Assembly (NCBI GenBank): GCA_025358295.1
Contig: JANYJY010000066.1
Coordinates: forward strand, 1-40,127
Reading direction: 5' to 3'
Length of the DNA stretch: 40,127 nucleotides
From: Gammaproteobacteria bacterium
GTDB taxonomy: Bacteria; Pseudomonadota; Gammaproteobacteria; Steroidobacterales; Steroidobacteraceae
This document shows, one piece after another, positions 17,671 to 31,428 of this stretch. Below the pieces are notes generated by a model. It was given only the letters and a program-made list of their open reading frames with translations, did no database searches and had not been told where the DNA came from. Position 1 is the stretch's first letter; every line of letters begins with the position of its first letter. The position numbers and the translations under genes were made by a program.

Positions 17671-17686
17671 CTGCGGTGAACCGCAG
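17671..17686 (+). promoter_or_regulatory. Hairpin in gltB leader
   Basis: CTGCGG-TGAA-CCGCAG lies 27 bases before the gltB start, in a 251-base gap. On the minus strand the same hairpin is followed by a short T-rich stretch. Function unknown; it could be a leader structure. Confidence 0.3.
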
Positions 17687-17712
17687 GGCTGGCTTAAGCA
17701 TGGGCGCAATAT

Positions 17713-23680
<5,968 letters not shown>

Positions 23681-23749
23681 CCGAAACCCGCCAATATCGA
23701 GGTCCGAAAACGGCGAGTATTCACGCCGGATCTTGGCTATTCTGCGTCC

Positions 23750-25186
23750 ATGGAACTCGACTCCGACGCTTGTTTTCGTGCAGTGCGCGCCCGCGACCGC
23801 CGCTTCGACGGGCGATTTTTCGTGGCCATTGCATCCACTGCGATTTATTGTCGCCCCATCTGCCCGGCGCGGCCTGCTAAGCGCGAGAACATGCGCTTCT
23901 ATACCAGCGCGGCGGCCGCGGAGGGCGCGGGCTTTCGGCCCTGCATGCGTTGCCGGCCGGAACGCGCACCGGGTCTTGCCTCCGTCGATGCCGTCAGCCG
24001 CTTGGTGGGTGCCGCGATTGCGGGTATCGAAGAGCATGCGCTTTCCAGTGCCAGGGTCGGCGACCTGGCGGCTTCGCTCGGCGTCAGTGATCGGCATTTG
24101 CGGCGGGTGACGGAGTCCGAACTCGGGGTATCGCCGATAGAACTCGCGCAGACGCAACGACTGCTGTTGGCGAAGCGCCTGCTCAGCGAAACCGCGTTGA
24201 GCCAAACCGAAATTGCCTTCGCCAGCGGATTCGGCAGCGTGCGGCGCTTCAACGCCTTGTTCAAGTCTCGCTATGGATTGAGTCCTCGGGCTCTGCGCGG
24301 CAGCGCGGATATTGCCGCAGGACTGCACTGCCAGCTGGACTTCCGCCCACCGTTTGCCTGGCAGACCTTGCTGGACTATCTGCGGACGCGCGCCATTCCC
24401 GGCGTCGAGGCGGCCGACGCCACGCACTATCGGCGCACGGTGGCAATCGAAGATCATCGAGGCTGGATTGCCGTGTCGCTGGGCAAGAAGCACAACGCCT
24501 TGGATGTGGAAATATCGCCCTCGCTGGCGCCGGTCATCGGCGCCGTCATTGTGCGTGTGAAGCGACTGTTCGACTTGGGAGCCGTGCCGGATGCGGTCAG
24601 CGCGCTGCTGTCGCAAGACCCGCTGCTGGCAAAGGCAGTGCGCAGGATTCCCGGGTTGCGCGTCGCCGGAGCCTTCGACGGATTCGAACTCGCGGTTCGC
24701 GCGATTTTGGGTCAACAAGTGTCGGTGAAGGGCGCGACGACCTTGGCGGGCCGCTGGGCGCAGGCCTTCGGCGCCGAGATCGCCACGCCATTTCCGGATC
24801 TGAATCGCTTGACGCCGACCGCCGGGCGCATGGCGGCAGTCGGCGCTGACGAGATTGCCGCGCTCGGTATTGTGGGCGCCCGGGCTCGCTGTTTAGCCGT
24901 GCTCGCGCCCGCGGTGCTCGATCGAAAAGTGATGTTGACCTATGCGGCGAACGTGGAAGAGCAGATTGAGGCGTTGATGCAGCTGCCCGGCATAGGTCCG
25001 TGGACGGCGCAATACATTGCGATGCGCGCGCTGCATTGGCCTGATGCCTTTCCAAGCGGTGATTTGATGCTCATGCGAGCCGCGAACGCCACTCAGAAAC
25101 AATTGGAGCAGCTCGCTGAAGCCTGGCGGCCGTGGCGAGCCTACGCGACACACTATTTATGGCACACACTGGGGACCAATCCATGA
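23750..25186 (+). CDS. Ada-like / AlkA fusion: regulator and 3-methyladenine glycosylase
   Basis: 478 residues. Residues 1-75 are an Ada zinc domain with Cys34, Cys38, Cys65 and Cys68, at the same spacing as E. coli Ada C38/C42/C69/C72; Cys34 is the presumed methyl-phosphotriester acceptor. An AraC-type DNA-binding region spans about 85-180 (two HTH units). From about 190 there is an AlkA N-terminal domain and an HhH-GPD glycosylase with LPGIGPWTAQYIA and catalytic Asp438 in FPSGDLML. It resembles the mycobacterial AdaA-AlkA fusion. It should sense methylated DNA, activate its operon and excise alkylated bases. It overlaps ogt by ATGA (25183-25186). Confidence 0.92.
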   Translation: MELDSDACFRAVRARDRRFDGRFFVAIASTAIYCRPICPARPAKRENMRFYTSAAAAEGAGFRPCMRCRPERAPGLASVDAVSRLVGAAIAGIEEHALSSARVGDLAASLGVSDRHLRRVTESELGVSPIELAQTQRLLLAKRLLSETALSQTEIAFASGFGSVRRFNALFKSRYGLSPRALRGSADIAAGLHCQLDFRPPFAWQTLLDYLRTRAIPGVEAADATHYRRTVAIEDHRGWIAVSLGKKHNALDVEISPSLAPVIGAVIVRVKRLFDLGAVPDAVSALLSQDPLLAKAVRRIPGLRVAGAFDGFELAVRAILGQQVSVKGATTLAGRWAQAFGAEIATPFPDLNRLTPTAGRMAAVGADEIAALGIVGARARCLAVLAPAVLDRKVMLTYAANVEEQIEALMQLPGIGPWTAQYIAMRALHWPDAFPSGDLMLMRAANATQKQLEQLAEAWRPWRAYATHYLWHTLGTNP

Positions 25187-25827
25187 ACGCATTCAGCTAT
25201 GTTGAAAGTCCCATCGGCCGATTGTTGCTGACCTCGGACGGAACCGCACTGACCGGCCTTTATATGGAAACCAGCCGTAAGACTCGAGTCACCGACGGCG
25301 GGGTCGAAGATGCCAGCGTGGCACCGTTGACGGAGGCCGCACGTCAATTGAGCGAATACTTTGCAGGCGCGCGGCGTGACTTCGATCTGCCGCTGCGCTT
25401 GCACGGCACCGAATTTCAGACGCGGGTATGGCGGGAACTGACTGAAATTCCGTACGGCAAGACTTGGAGTTACGGCGAACTGGCGAAGCGCCTCGATAAT
25501 CCCGGTGCCTCCAGAGCCGTTGGCCTCGCCAATGGCCGCAATCCGATTTCCATACTGGTGCCCTGCCACCGCGTGATTGGTGCCGACGGGTCCTTGACGG
25601 GCTACGGCGGGGGGGTCGAGCGCAAGCGGTGGCTGCTGGCGCACGAGGGGGGCCGGGGGTGGAGCGGCCTAGATCAGGGGCAGAGTGATGGAGAAGATCG
25701 CGCCGCCGCCGTCCGCCCGATTCGCGGCGACGGCGCTGCCGCCGTGAAATTCGGCGACCAGCCGCACAATGTACAGGCCCAGGCCGAAATGCGGTTTGTC
25801 GTCACGACCCGGCCGCTGCTCAAATAA
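25183..25827 (+). CDS. ogt: Methylated-DNA-protein-cysteine methyltransferase with odd C-terminus
   Basis: 214 residues from ATG 25183, overlapping the alkA-like stop. The core is a normal Ogt: FQTRVWRELTEIPYGKTWSYGELA and PCHRVIG with acceptor Cys128, then RKRWLLAHE at 147-155, where such proteins end. The final 59 residues are unconserved, and from codon 163 they are antisense to the end of the sensor kinase gene. A run of six G at 25647-25652 precedes this. With one G fewer, the frame would stop at TAG 25670-25672, which shares a CTAG with the kinase stop. So this is a frameshift in a homopolymer or a sequence error; the enzyme is probably still active. Confidence 0.88.
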   Translation: MNAFSYVESPIGRLLLTSDGTALTGLYMETSRKTRVTDGGVEDASVAPLTEAARQLSEYFAGARRDFDLPLRLHGTEFQTRVWRELTEIPYGKTWSYGELAKRLDNPGASRAVGLANGRNPISILVPCHRVIGADGSLTGYGGGVERKRWLLAHEGGRGWSGLDQGQSDGEDRAAAVRPIRGDGAAAVKFGDQPHNVQAQAEMRFVVTTRPLLK

Positions 25828-27711
25828 GGATTCGAACAGGCGCCCGTGCAGCGCCGGCGGGATCGGCGGGCCGTCGTTCTGAACTTGCAGCAGGTAAATG
25901 CCCTGGGTTCTTGCCAAGCGCACGGTGATCAGGCCGGCCGCAGGACAAAAATCGACCGCGTTTTCGATCAGCTTGTCGAGCAGCTGTACCAAAAGATCGG
26001 GAGCGCCGTGGAAGAAGCAGGGGTCCGCGGGCGTTTCCAGAGCGAAGCGCGCCTGGGGAAAACCGTCACGATAGGCGGCGAGGGTGGATGACAACAGCGC
26101 GCGCAAGTCGAAATTGACGCGTTCCGCCTGCTTGATGCTTTCCTCGACCCGTGCCGCCGCGCCCAAGGCGCTCAAAATGGACTGCAGCCGCTGAGTGCCC
26201 TCCCGTGCCCGCGTGACATAGTGCCGCTGGTCGTCGCGCAGCCCCTCAGACTCGAGATTATCCAGCGACGAACGCACGATGGTCAGCGGCGTGCGAAGTT
26301 CGTGTGACAGCTTGCCCCCCAGTGTGCGCAGATACTGCGTGTGCTCATTGAGGCGCGCCAATAGGCGTTCGAAGCCGCGCGCTAGATCGCCAATCTCATC
26401 GGCTCCGGATGATTCCGGCATGTCGAGTCGGATCTTGCCGTCGCTGCCGACGGCGGAGTCGGCGGCGTCGCGCAATCGGCCGATCCGAAGGCTGATCCAG
26501 CTCGCAAAGCCGAACATGACGGCAACCGCCGCAGCAGTGGCGAGAAAAGTGAGATTGAACAGACGCGCCACCGCACGATCTCGAAGGCCGAGCAATTGGT
26601 CGCCCGCTTGCTCGAGGTATACGGCGCCGCGCGTTTTGCCATCGACAAATATCGGCGCCGCGGCGGTCAGGAGCAATTCCCGGCTGTCCTCGCCGCGGAC
26701 CCACTGCGCGTAGGGCTTGCCGGCGAGCGCCGCACTCACGCTGGCACCGCCGAGACGTTCCGGCGCCGCCGGCAGTGAGGGATAAGCCGAGGTGTCGACG
26801 TTCAAGAGACGCCGATACCAGGATTCTTCGCGTTCTTCAGTGTCGCCGGCCGCTCTGGTGCTTAAAGTACCCGCCGCGCCGAGTTTCAGCGCATTGGCGT
26901 CGATCACCGTGGCGCGAGTGCCACTGCGGATGAATGTCGCAAGCAGCTCATCAAGTCCTGCGGTCGTAAATAGCAGCCGTCCGCCTTCCGGCGCGCGGTC
27001 GTCCGTGACCCCCGCCCTGCCGTTGCCATGGCCGGCGAGCGCCTCGACCCACAGGCGCGAGCCCACGAAGCTTAAGGGGATGCGTGCTTCCAGATGGTAA
27101 CCGGCCGAGGATTGCAGCCAATACGCCTGGATCCGCGGCTCCTCGACCGCATGATCCCGCCCGTCGCCGCCGTTGACGATGCTTTGCGCCCCGATCAATC
27201 CCGGCGCACTGGTTGCGAAGAAATAAAAGTCCCGGGTACCGTCGGGCCGCTGCAGCGTGAGATTGATGCGATCGAACCGATCCTGCTCCGGGTGAACATT
27301 GCTGGGTTCGGGATCGAAACGAGAATCATCGACCTCGATGTATAGATAGAGGTACCGGTCGGTGGACCCCGCCTGAATGCGTGCGCCATAGTCGCCGGCA
27401 GCGGGCAGGGGTTCGGGAGCTGCCGCGACGCCCCAGTCGTCGCGATAGCCGTCCAGCAGCGGCTGGCTGCGCAGCGGATGGACATATAGGTCTCCCAGAG
27501 CGGCGGCGAATTGCGGGGTTTCGTCCGGGTCGTGAAACACGCGCTGCGGCTGCGCCGACAAGGCGTTGGCAATGGTGCCGGCGCTGGCCAATAAGGCCTT
27601 TTCCTGCGAGTCGCGCAGGGCGGTCTCGAGTTCCCTGGCGTATTGACAGCCGGCCCACGGCAGCACCAGCGTGCTGAGCGCGACAATCAATAATTGCAGG
27701 CGAATGCTCAC
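25669..27711 (-). CDS. pdsS: Sensor histidine kinase, dedicated-sortase-system type
   Basis: 680 residues from GTG 27711, which overlaps the regulator stop by GTGA; longer in-frame starts lie inside the regulator gene. One membrane segment at about 5-22 (LIVALSTLVLPWAGCQYARE), then a large extracytoplasmic region with a CBM9-like sandwich (YLYLYIEVDDSRFD, DFYFFATSAPG, YHLEARIPLSF), a second membrane segment near 435-460, HAMP, the H-box SHELRTPLT, and N and G boxes (ENAVDF, FGLGLYIV). It closely recalls the histidine kinase of the proteobacterial dedicated sortase system, though no sortase or target is in the window. It probably senses a carbohydrate-like or envelope signal. Function by family resemblance, not proof. 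Confidence 0.8.
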   Translation of the reverse strand: MSIRLQLLIVALSTLVLPWAGCQYARELETALRDSQEKALLASAGTIANALSAQPQRVFHDPDETPQFAAALGDLYVHPLRSQPLLDGYRDDWGVAAAPEPLPAAGDYGARIQAGSTDRYLYLYIEVDDSRFDPEPSNVHPEQDRFDRINLTLQRPDGTRDFYFFATSAPGLIGAQSIVNGGDGRDHAVEEPRIQAYWLQSSAGYHLEARIPLSFVGSRLWVEALAGHGNGRAGVTDDRAPEGGRLLFTTAGLDELLATFIRSGTRATVIDANALKLGAAGTLSTRAAGDTEEREESWYRRLLNVDTSAYPSLPAAPERLGGASVSAALAGKPYAQWVRGEDSRELLLTAAAPIFVDGKTRGAVYLEQAGDQLLGLRDRAVARLFNLTFLATAAAVAVMFGFASWISLRIGRLRDAADSAVGSDGKIRLDMPESSGADEIGDLARGFERLLARLNEHTQYLRTLGGKLSHELRTPLTIVRSSLDNLESEGLRDDQRHYVTRAREGTQRLQSILSALGAAARVEESIKQAERVNFDLRALLSSTLAAYRDGFPQARFALETPADPCFFHGAPDLLVQLLDKLIENAVDFCPAAGLITVRLARTQGIYLLQVQNDGPPIPPALHGRLFESLFEQRPGRDDKPHFGLGLYIVRLVAEFHGGSAVAANRADGGGAIFSITLPLI

Positions 27712-28415
27712 TCGACCCAGCGATAGCCCATTCCATACACAGTCTGGATCGCATCGAAGGCCGCATCGATTTGCTGGAATTTCCGGCGCATGCGTTTGAC
27801 GTGCGAGGTGATGGTGTTGTCGTCCAAGACCACGTTCGCGGCATCCATCAATTGCTGCCGGTTCTTCACATGGCCAGGATTGCGCGCCAATGCATGCACG
27901 ATCCAAAACTCGGTTAGCGACAGGGTCACGGGAGTGCCGTTCCAGGTGGTCTGCATCTTCTCTACATCGATCGACAACGCGCCGCGCCGTACGATGTCGG
28001 CGGCGTTACCGGGCCGCCGCAGCGCATCGATCCGCCGAAACAGAGCGGCAACCCGGGCGGCCAAGTGCGGCAGGCTCACATCCTTGGTCAGGAAATCATC
28101 GGCGCCCAGGCGCAAGCCGCAGACCGCATCCAATTCGCTGTCTCGGGCGGTCAGGAAAATAATGGGCAGTTCGGCCGAGAGCGCGCGCAAGTCGCGGCAC
28201 AGGTCGAACCCACCCTCGGCTTCATCTTCGAGCGAAATGTCGATGATCGCCAGATCAGGCAAGTGGCTGAGAAAGGCCTGCATGGCGGTCTGGCGGTTGC
28301 CGTAGGTCTTGACCGAATAGCCGGTGCGGGCCAGGGCGGCCGCGTAGTTTTCCCGCAGCGCTGGTTCATCCTCGACGATGGCAATGAGCTTCTTCACCAC
28401 TGAATCATAGCCCAT
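27708..28415 (-). CDS. pdsR: OmpR-type response regulator, dedicated-sortase-system type
   Basis: 235 residues from ATG 28415; GTG codons at 28400 and 28397 are alternatives, and the upstream TTG is unlikely. The receiver has IVEDEPALRENY, phosphoacceptor Asp in LAIIDISLEDE, Thr in FLTARDS and Lys in LTKDVS. The OmpR winged helix ends with DNTITSHVKRMRRKF and IQTVYGMGYRW. It is coupled by GTGA to the kinase gene. The wording of these motifs matches regulators of the proteobacterial dedicated sortase system. Confidence 0.85.
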   Translation of the reverse strand: MGYDSVVKKLIAIVEDEPALRENYAAALARTGYSVKTYGNRQTAMQAFLSHLPDLAIIDISLEDEAEGGFDLCRDLRALSAELPIIFLTARDSELDAVCGLRLGADDFLTKDVSLPHLAARVAALFRRIDALRRPGNAADIVRRGALSIDVEKMQTTWNGTPVTLSLTEFWIVHALARNPGHVKNRQQLMDAANVVLDDNTITSHVKRMRRKFQQIDAAFDAIQTVYGMGYRWVE

Positions 28416-28837
28416 GCCGGACGCAGGTTTGAGCACACGCGGCAAGAATCTTCATGCCACGATTTGCCATAAATTGCCGGCGATTCGCCCCAATTGCGCC
28501 CTGCAGCCGCGCGACTCAAACGAGAGACTGGTTTAGGTCAACCCAAACGGGGCAAATCATGTCGACGTCACACTGGAAGATGGCTTGCGGGCAGCCGGCG
28601 TCCCGGGAAACATGGTGGTCGCAGCATGCAGAAGCATCCCTCAACTGGCTGGCGCTTGGCGTACTGCTCGCCGCCTGGAATTCTGCGGATGGCGGCGTTT
28701 CGGTTCAGTCGCGACGCCGGCCGGAATCGCTGCGAGGGTATTCCGCAGTGACCGTGCGCGCTGCCGCTTCGACGCAGCGTCAGTATCTTTTGAATAGTCA
28801 CAAAAGCGTCAACGTATTGTAAAGCTCGGTATCTCTA
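28416..28837. other. Intergenic region between two regulators
   Basis: A 422-base gap between divergent regulator genes. It holds one weak candidate gene (28559-28822) and no promoter that I can place with confidence. Confidence 0.5.
28559..28822 (+). CDS. Possible small membrane protein
   Basis: 87 residues from ATG 28559, with only a weak GGGG before it. It has a moderately hydrophobic LNWLALGVLLAAW stretch at about 28-40 and an Arg-rich middle, with no family recognised. It could be a chance frame in a regulatory region: the codon use is not clearly coding. Listed as a low-confidence gene. Confidence 0.25.
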   Translation: MSTSHWKMACGQPASRETWWSQHAEASLNWLALGVLLAAWNSADGGVSVQSRRRPESLRGYSAVTVRAAASTQRQYLLNSHKSVNVL

Positions 28838-29569
28838 ATGGCATGGCGCATGCTTGCCACTGAATCCAATAAACAGATACTGATCGTCGATCGGGATGTT
28901 GCTTCAATCGAACCACTTCGCCAGAGACTCGGCGAGGCCGGTTTCGTTGTGCGCGCCATCGCCGACGGCGCGGCCGCCGTGGCCGTTATGACCGAGCGGC
29001 CGCCGCATTTGGTCATTATCGACTGGAACATGCCGGGTCTCGCGGCGCTGGAAGTTATCCAGGGTGCGCGCCGGGCCCGCATGCCGCACACCGTCAGACT
29101 GATCATCCTGTCGGCCCTGTCGGGCGAGCAGGATGTGGTGACCGGGCTGAATCTCGGCGCGGACGATTACATCGCCAAACCGTTCTCGCTGCGCGAAGTG
29201 GTTGCGCGAGTGACCGTGCTGTTGCGCTCCTACTCGCACGATGTGCAGCAGCCGGCGTTGAATTGCGATGAGTTGGTGCTGGACGCGTCGACGAACCGGG
29301 TTACGGCTCACGGCCTACCCCTGAATCTTCGCGGCGTGGAATATCGACTGCTCGAGTTCCTGATGTCGCATCGCGGCCGCACGTTCAATAGAACGCAGCT
29401 GCTCGCGCAGGTCTGGGGCGGCGACAGCGAAGTTGACGAAAGGACGGTGGACGTCAATGTGCAAAGGCTGCGCAAGATTCTCACCGAGCCCGGCTACGAA
29501 GCCTATATCCAAACGGTGCGCGGATTCGGTTACCGATTCGCGGCGCCTTCGGTAACTCGCGTGGACTGA
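28838..29569 (+). CDS. PhoB-like OmpR-family response regulator with altered acidic pocket
   Basis: 243 residues. The receiver has the phosphoacceptor Asp in LVIIDWNMPG, Ser in LIILSALSG, and Lys in IAKPFSLRE. The acidic pair reads VDRD where VDDD or VEDE is usual, so the second acidic position that helps bind magnesium is Arg. The winged helix has LRGVEYRLLEFLMSHRGRTFNR and VDVNVQRLRKIL, ending in IQTVRGFGYRF, as in PhoB. No kinase is adjacent. The gene lies 145 bases before the LpxH-like phosphoesterase. The substitution suggests weaker or phosphate-independent control. Confidence 0.88.
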   Translation: MAWRMLATESNKQILIVDRDVASIEPLRQRLGEAGFVVRAIADGAAAVAVMTERPPHLVIIDWNMPGLAALEVIQGARRARMPHTVRLIILSALSGEQDVVTGLNLGADDYIAKPFSLREVVARVTVLLRSYSHDVQQPALNCDELVLDASTNRVTAHGLPLNLRGVEYRLLEFLMSHRGRTFNRTQLLAQVWGGDSEVDERTVDVNVQRLRKILTEPGYEAYIQTVRGFGYRFAAPSVTRVD

Positions 29570-29590
29570 GACATTGTTCTCATTTCTGTC

Positions 29591-29612
29591 GTTCCACGCG
29601 ATGTTCCACGCG
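29591..29612 (+). repeat. Short direct repeat upstream of phosphoesterase gene
   Basis: GTTCCACGCG occurs at 29591-29600 and again at 29603-29612 (period 12), between the PhoB-like gene and the phosphoesterase gene. A binding site is possible but unproven. Confidence 0.4.
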
Positions 29613-29714
29613 TAAGTTCCTTTTTTTGTACGCAAATCTTCTTTGGCGAGTAACGCCTCCGTAACAAGAAATCGCGATCTTGTCAGCCAATGCGAGGACT
29701 TTGGAGGACGCGAC

Positions 29715-30518
29715 ATGCACGAACGTAACTTGCCGCTGCGATTGCGAACGGTGTTCATCTCGGACATCCACCTGGGCTTCAAAGGCTGCAGCGCAGATCT
29801 GCTGCTCGATTTTCTGCACCATGTCGAGATGGACACCTTGTTCCTGGTCGGGGACATCATCGATGTCTGGAGCATGAAAAAGAGCATGTATTGGCCCCAG
29901 TCGCATAACAACGTGCTGCGAACCATTTTGGGCAAGGCGAAGCGCGGCACCAAGGTGATATTCGTTCCCGGCAATCACGACGAGGTGTTCCGCGACTTCG
30001 ACGGCGCGGTCTTCGGGAACCTGGAAATTCACCGTGAATACATTCATCAAGCCGCCGACGGCCGGCGCATGCTGGTCCTGCACGGCGATGAATTCGACAG
30101 CGTGGTGAAATGCAGCCCGTGGCTCGCCAAGCTGGGCAGCAATATTTACGACATGCTGCTGGCGGCGAATCCCTACATCAACTGGGTGCGGCGCAAGTTC
30201 GATCTGCCGCACTGGTCACTGTCCTCGTACTTGAAGAACAAGGCCAAAAAGGCCGTGCAGTACATCGGCGGCTTCGAAGACGCAGTCGCACAAGCGGCCC
30301 GCAAGCGGGGCGTCGAAACGGTCGTGTGCGGCCACATTCATCGCGCCGAAATGCGCGACATCGACGGCATTCTGTATTGCAACGACGGCGACTGGGTCGA
30401 GAGCTGCACGTCCTTGGTGGAAGACATGAATGGACACTTGCGCCTGATCGACTGGCCCAAGCTGCGCGAGCAAGCGTCCGCAACCGCCATTGTCCTGCCC
30501 GTTGGGCAGGCTGCCTGA
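29715..30518 (+). CDS. LpxH-like metallophosphoesterase (UDP-2,3-diacylglucosamine diphosphatase family)
   Basis: 267 residues; GGAGG at 29703-29707 lies 7 bases before ATG 29715. Calcineurin-like metal motifs in order: FISDIHLG (Asp17, His19), LVGDIIDVWS, VPGNHDE, LHGDEFD and CGHIHRAEM. This is the family annotated as UDP-2,3-diacylglucosamine diphosphatase (LpxH/LpxI-related), which hydrolyses the pyrophosphate in lipid A synthesis; many members act on other lipids. A PhoB-type regulator lies directly upstream. A 7-base inverted repeat CCTGCCC-GTT-GGGCAGG (30494-30510) sits at the 3' end. Confidence 0.85.
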   Translation: MHERNLPLRLRTVFISDIHLGFKGCSADLLLDFLHHVEMDTLFLVGDIIDVWSMKKSMYWPQSHNNVLRTILGKAKRGTKVIFVPGNHDEVFRDFDGAVFGNLEIHREYIHQAADGRRMLVLHGDEFDSVVKCSPWLAKLGSNIYDMLLAANPYINWVRRKFDLPHWSLSSYLKNKAKKAVQYIGGFEDAVAQAARKRGVETVVCGHIHRAEMRDIDGILYCNDGDWVESCTSLVEDMNGHLRLIDWPKLREQASATAIVLPVGQAA

Positions 30519-30526
30519 CGCGGAGT

Positions 30527-30754
30527 ATGTCTGTGAACGAGCTGAGCGAAACATGGAGCCTGCCGTGGCACACGCTGCAGAGGAATCTCGCGCTGGGGAT
30601 CAATGCGGATGCCGCCGCCCATTCCACGCCTTCACTCTTGGCCCACAGCGCCCAGGGTATGACAGTTACCGCCAATTCCTGGCTGAGTCGTGCCCGGCGC
30701 CGGGCGTCGCCCGCGATATACCCCTTAAGGGCTCCCGCGAGGCCTCTGCTTTAA
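30527..30754 (+). CDS. Possible small hypothetical protein (75 residues)
   Basis: ATG 30527 follows a CGGAG stretch 8 bases after the phosphoesterase stop. The product has a Trp-rich start (ETWSLPWHTLQRN), an Ala/Ser/Thr middle and an Arg/Pro-rich end, with no recognised family. It could be a real third gene in the phosphoesterase operon or chance. Confidence 0.35.
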   Translation: MSVNELSETWSLPWHTLQRNLALGINADAAAHSTPSLLAHSAQGMTVTANSWLSRARRRASPAIYPLRAPARPLL

Positions 30755-30833
30755 ACGAATTGCCGCATTACTGTCCGCGAATCGTCATATTGGCGAGGCA
30801 GGATCGAGACGTCACTTGGTGCAGGAGAACCCC

Positions 30834-31073
30834 ATGAGCAGTCTCGATTTCGATCTCGACACGCAAATGAACAACTTGGAGCACGAATGGCGCCGAGGCT
30901 ACGAAGCCAGCATTGTTGCGCGCACCGAATATCAATCGCTGGCTGCCTGCGGCGCCGCCAATACCAAGCAGCTCAGCGTCGCCCGTGAGCGTTTGGACCG
31001 CGCCGAGGCACTGAAGGCACGCATCATGGCCAAGATCGAACGTCTTGAAGACAGCATTCTCGGCCATGACTGA
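30834..31073 (+). CDS. Small coiled-coil protein, paralogue 1
   Basis: 79 residues from ATG 30834; AGGAG at 30823-30827 fixes the start. The whole product is a predicted helix/coiled coil rich in Ala, Glu and Arg: LEHEWRRGYEASIVARTEYQ then SVARERLDRAEALKARIMAKIERLE. It aligns along its length with the next gene, suggesting tandem duplication. Function unknown. Confidence 0.6.
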   Translation: MSSLDFDLDTQMNNLEHEWRRGYEASIVARTEYQSLAACGAANTKQLSVARERLDRAEALKARIMAKIERLEDSILGHD

Positions 31074-31127
31074 GCGCCGCCGGCGCACGCGACATTGTAA
31101 AGAACCACGCTTCGGGCAGAGGGTGCC

Positions 31128-31400
31128 ATGATCAATCGATACGGTGAAAGTGACGCGGCGTCGGAACTCTTGGAGCGCCGCTGGTTCGCGGCATTCAAGG
31201 CGGCATCCGGCGCGCGGGCCGAATGCGAAGCCATGCTGGAGTCGATAGCTCTGATGGAATCGGCTTGGAGCCGCGCCCGGATACGCCTCGCCGCGCTTGA
31301 GTCGCTGCGCGACGCTCTGAGTGAAGAGCTTGAATCCATGGATGATCCTGCGACGCGAATGCGGGCCCAGGTGCCCGGCGCGGTGATGTCAGCCGCCTGA
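31128..31400 (+). CDS. Small coiled-coil protein, paralogue 2
   Basis: 90 residues from ATG 31128, with a GAGGG stretch upstream. A long helix with LERRWFAAFKAASGARAECE and ARIRLAALESLRDALSEELESM matches the heptad-like pattern of the preceding gene: Leu-Glu, Trp, Ala-Arg-x-Glu, then Ala-Arg-x-Arg-Leu, x-x-x-Glu. The products could interact. Function unknown. Confidence 0.6.
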   Translation: MINRYGESDAASELLERRWFAAFKAASGARAECEAMLESIALMESAWSRARIRLAALESLRDALSEELESMDDPATRMRAQVPGAVMSAA

Positions 31401-31428
31401 CGAGCGGCGATGACCGGCCGGGACGAAG

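Noticed and set aside
29570-29714. A possible Pho box (CTGTCAT repeats) upstream of the phosphoesterase gene
   Set aside because: CTGTCGT occurs once, but no second match sits at the required 11-base distance.
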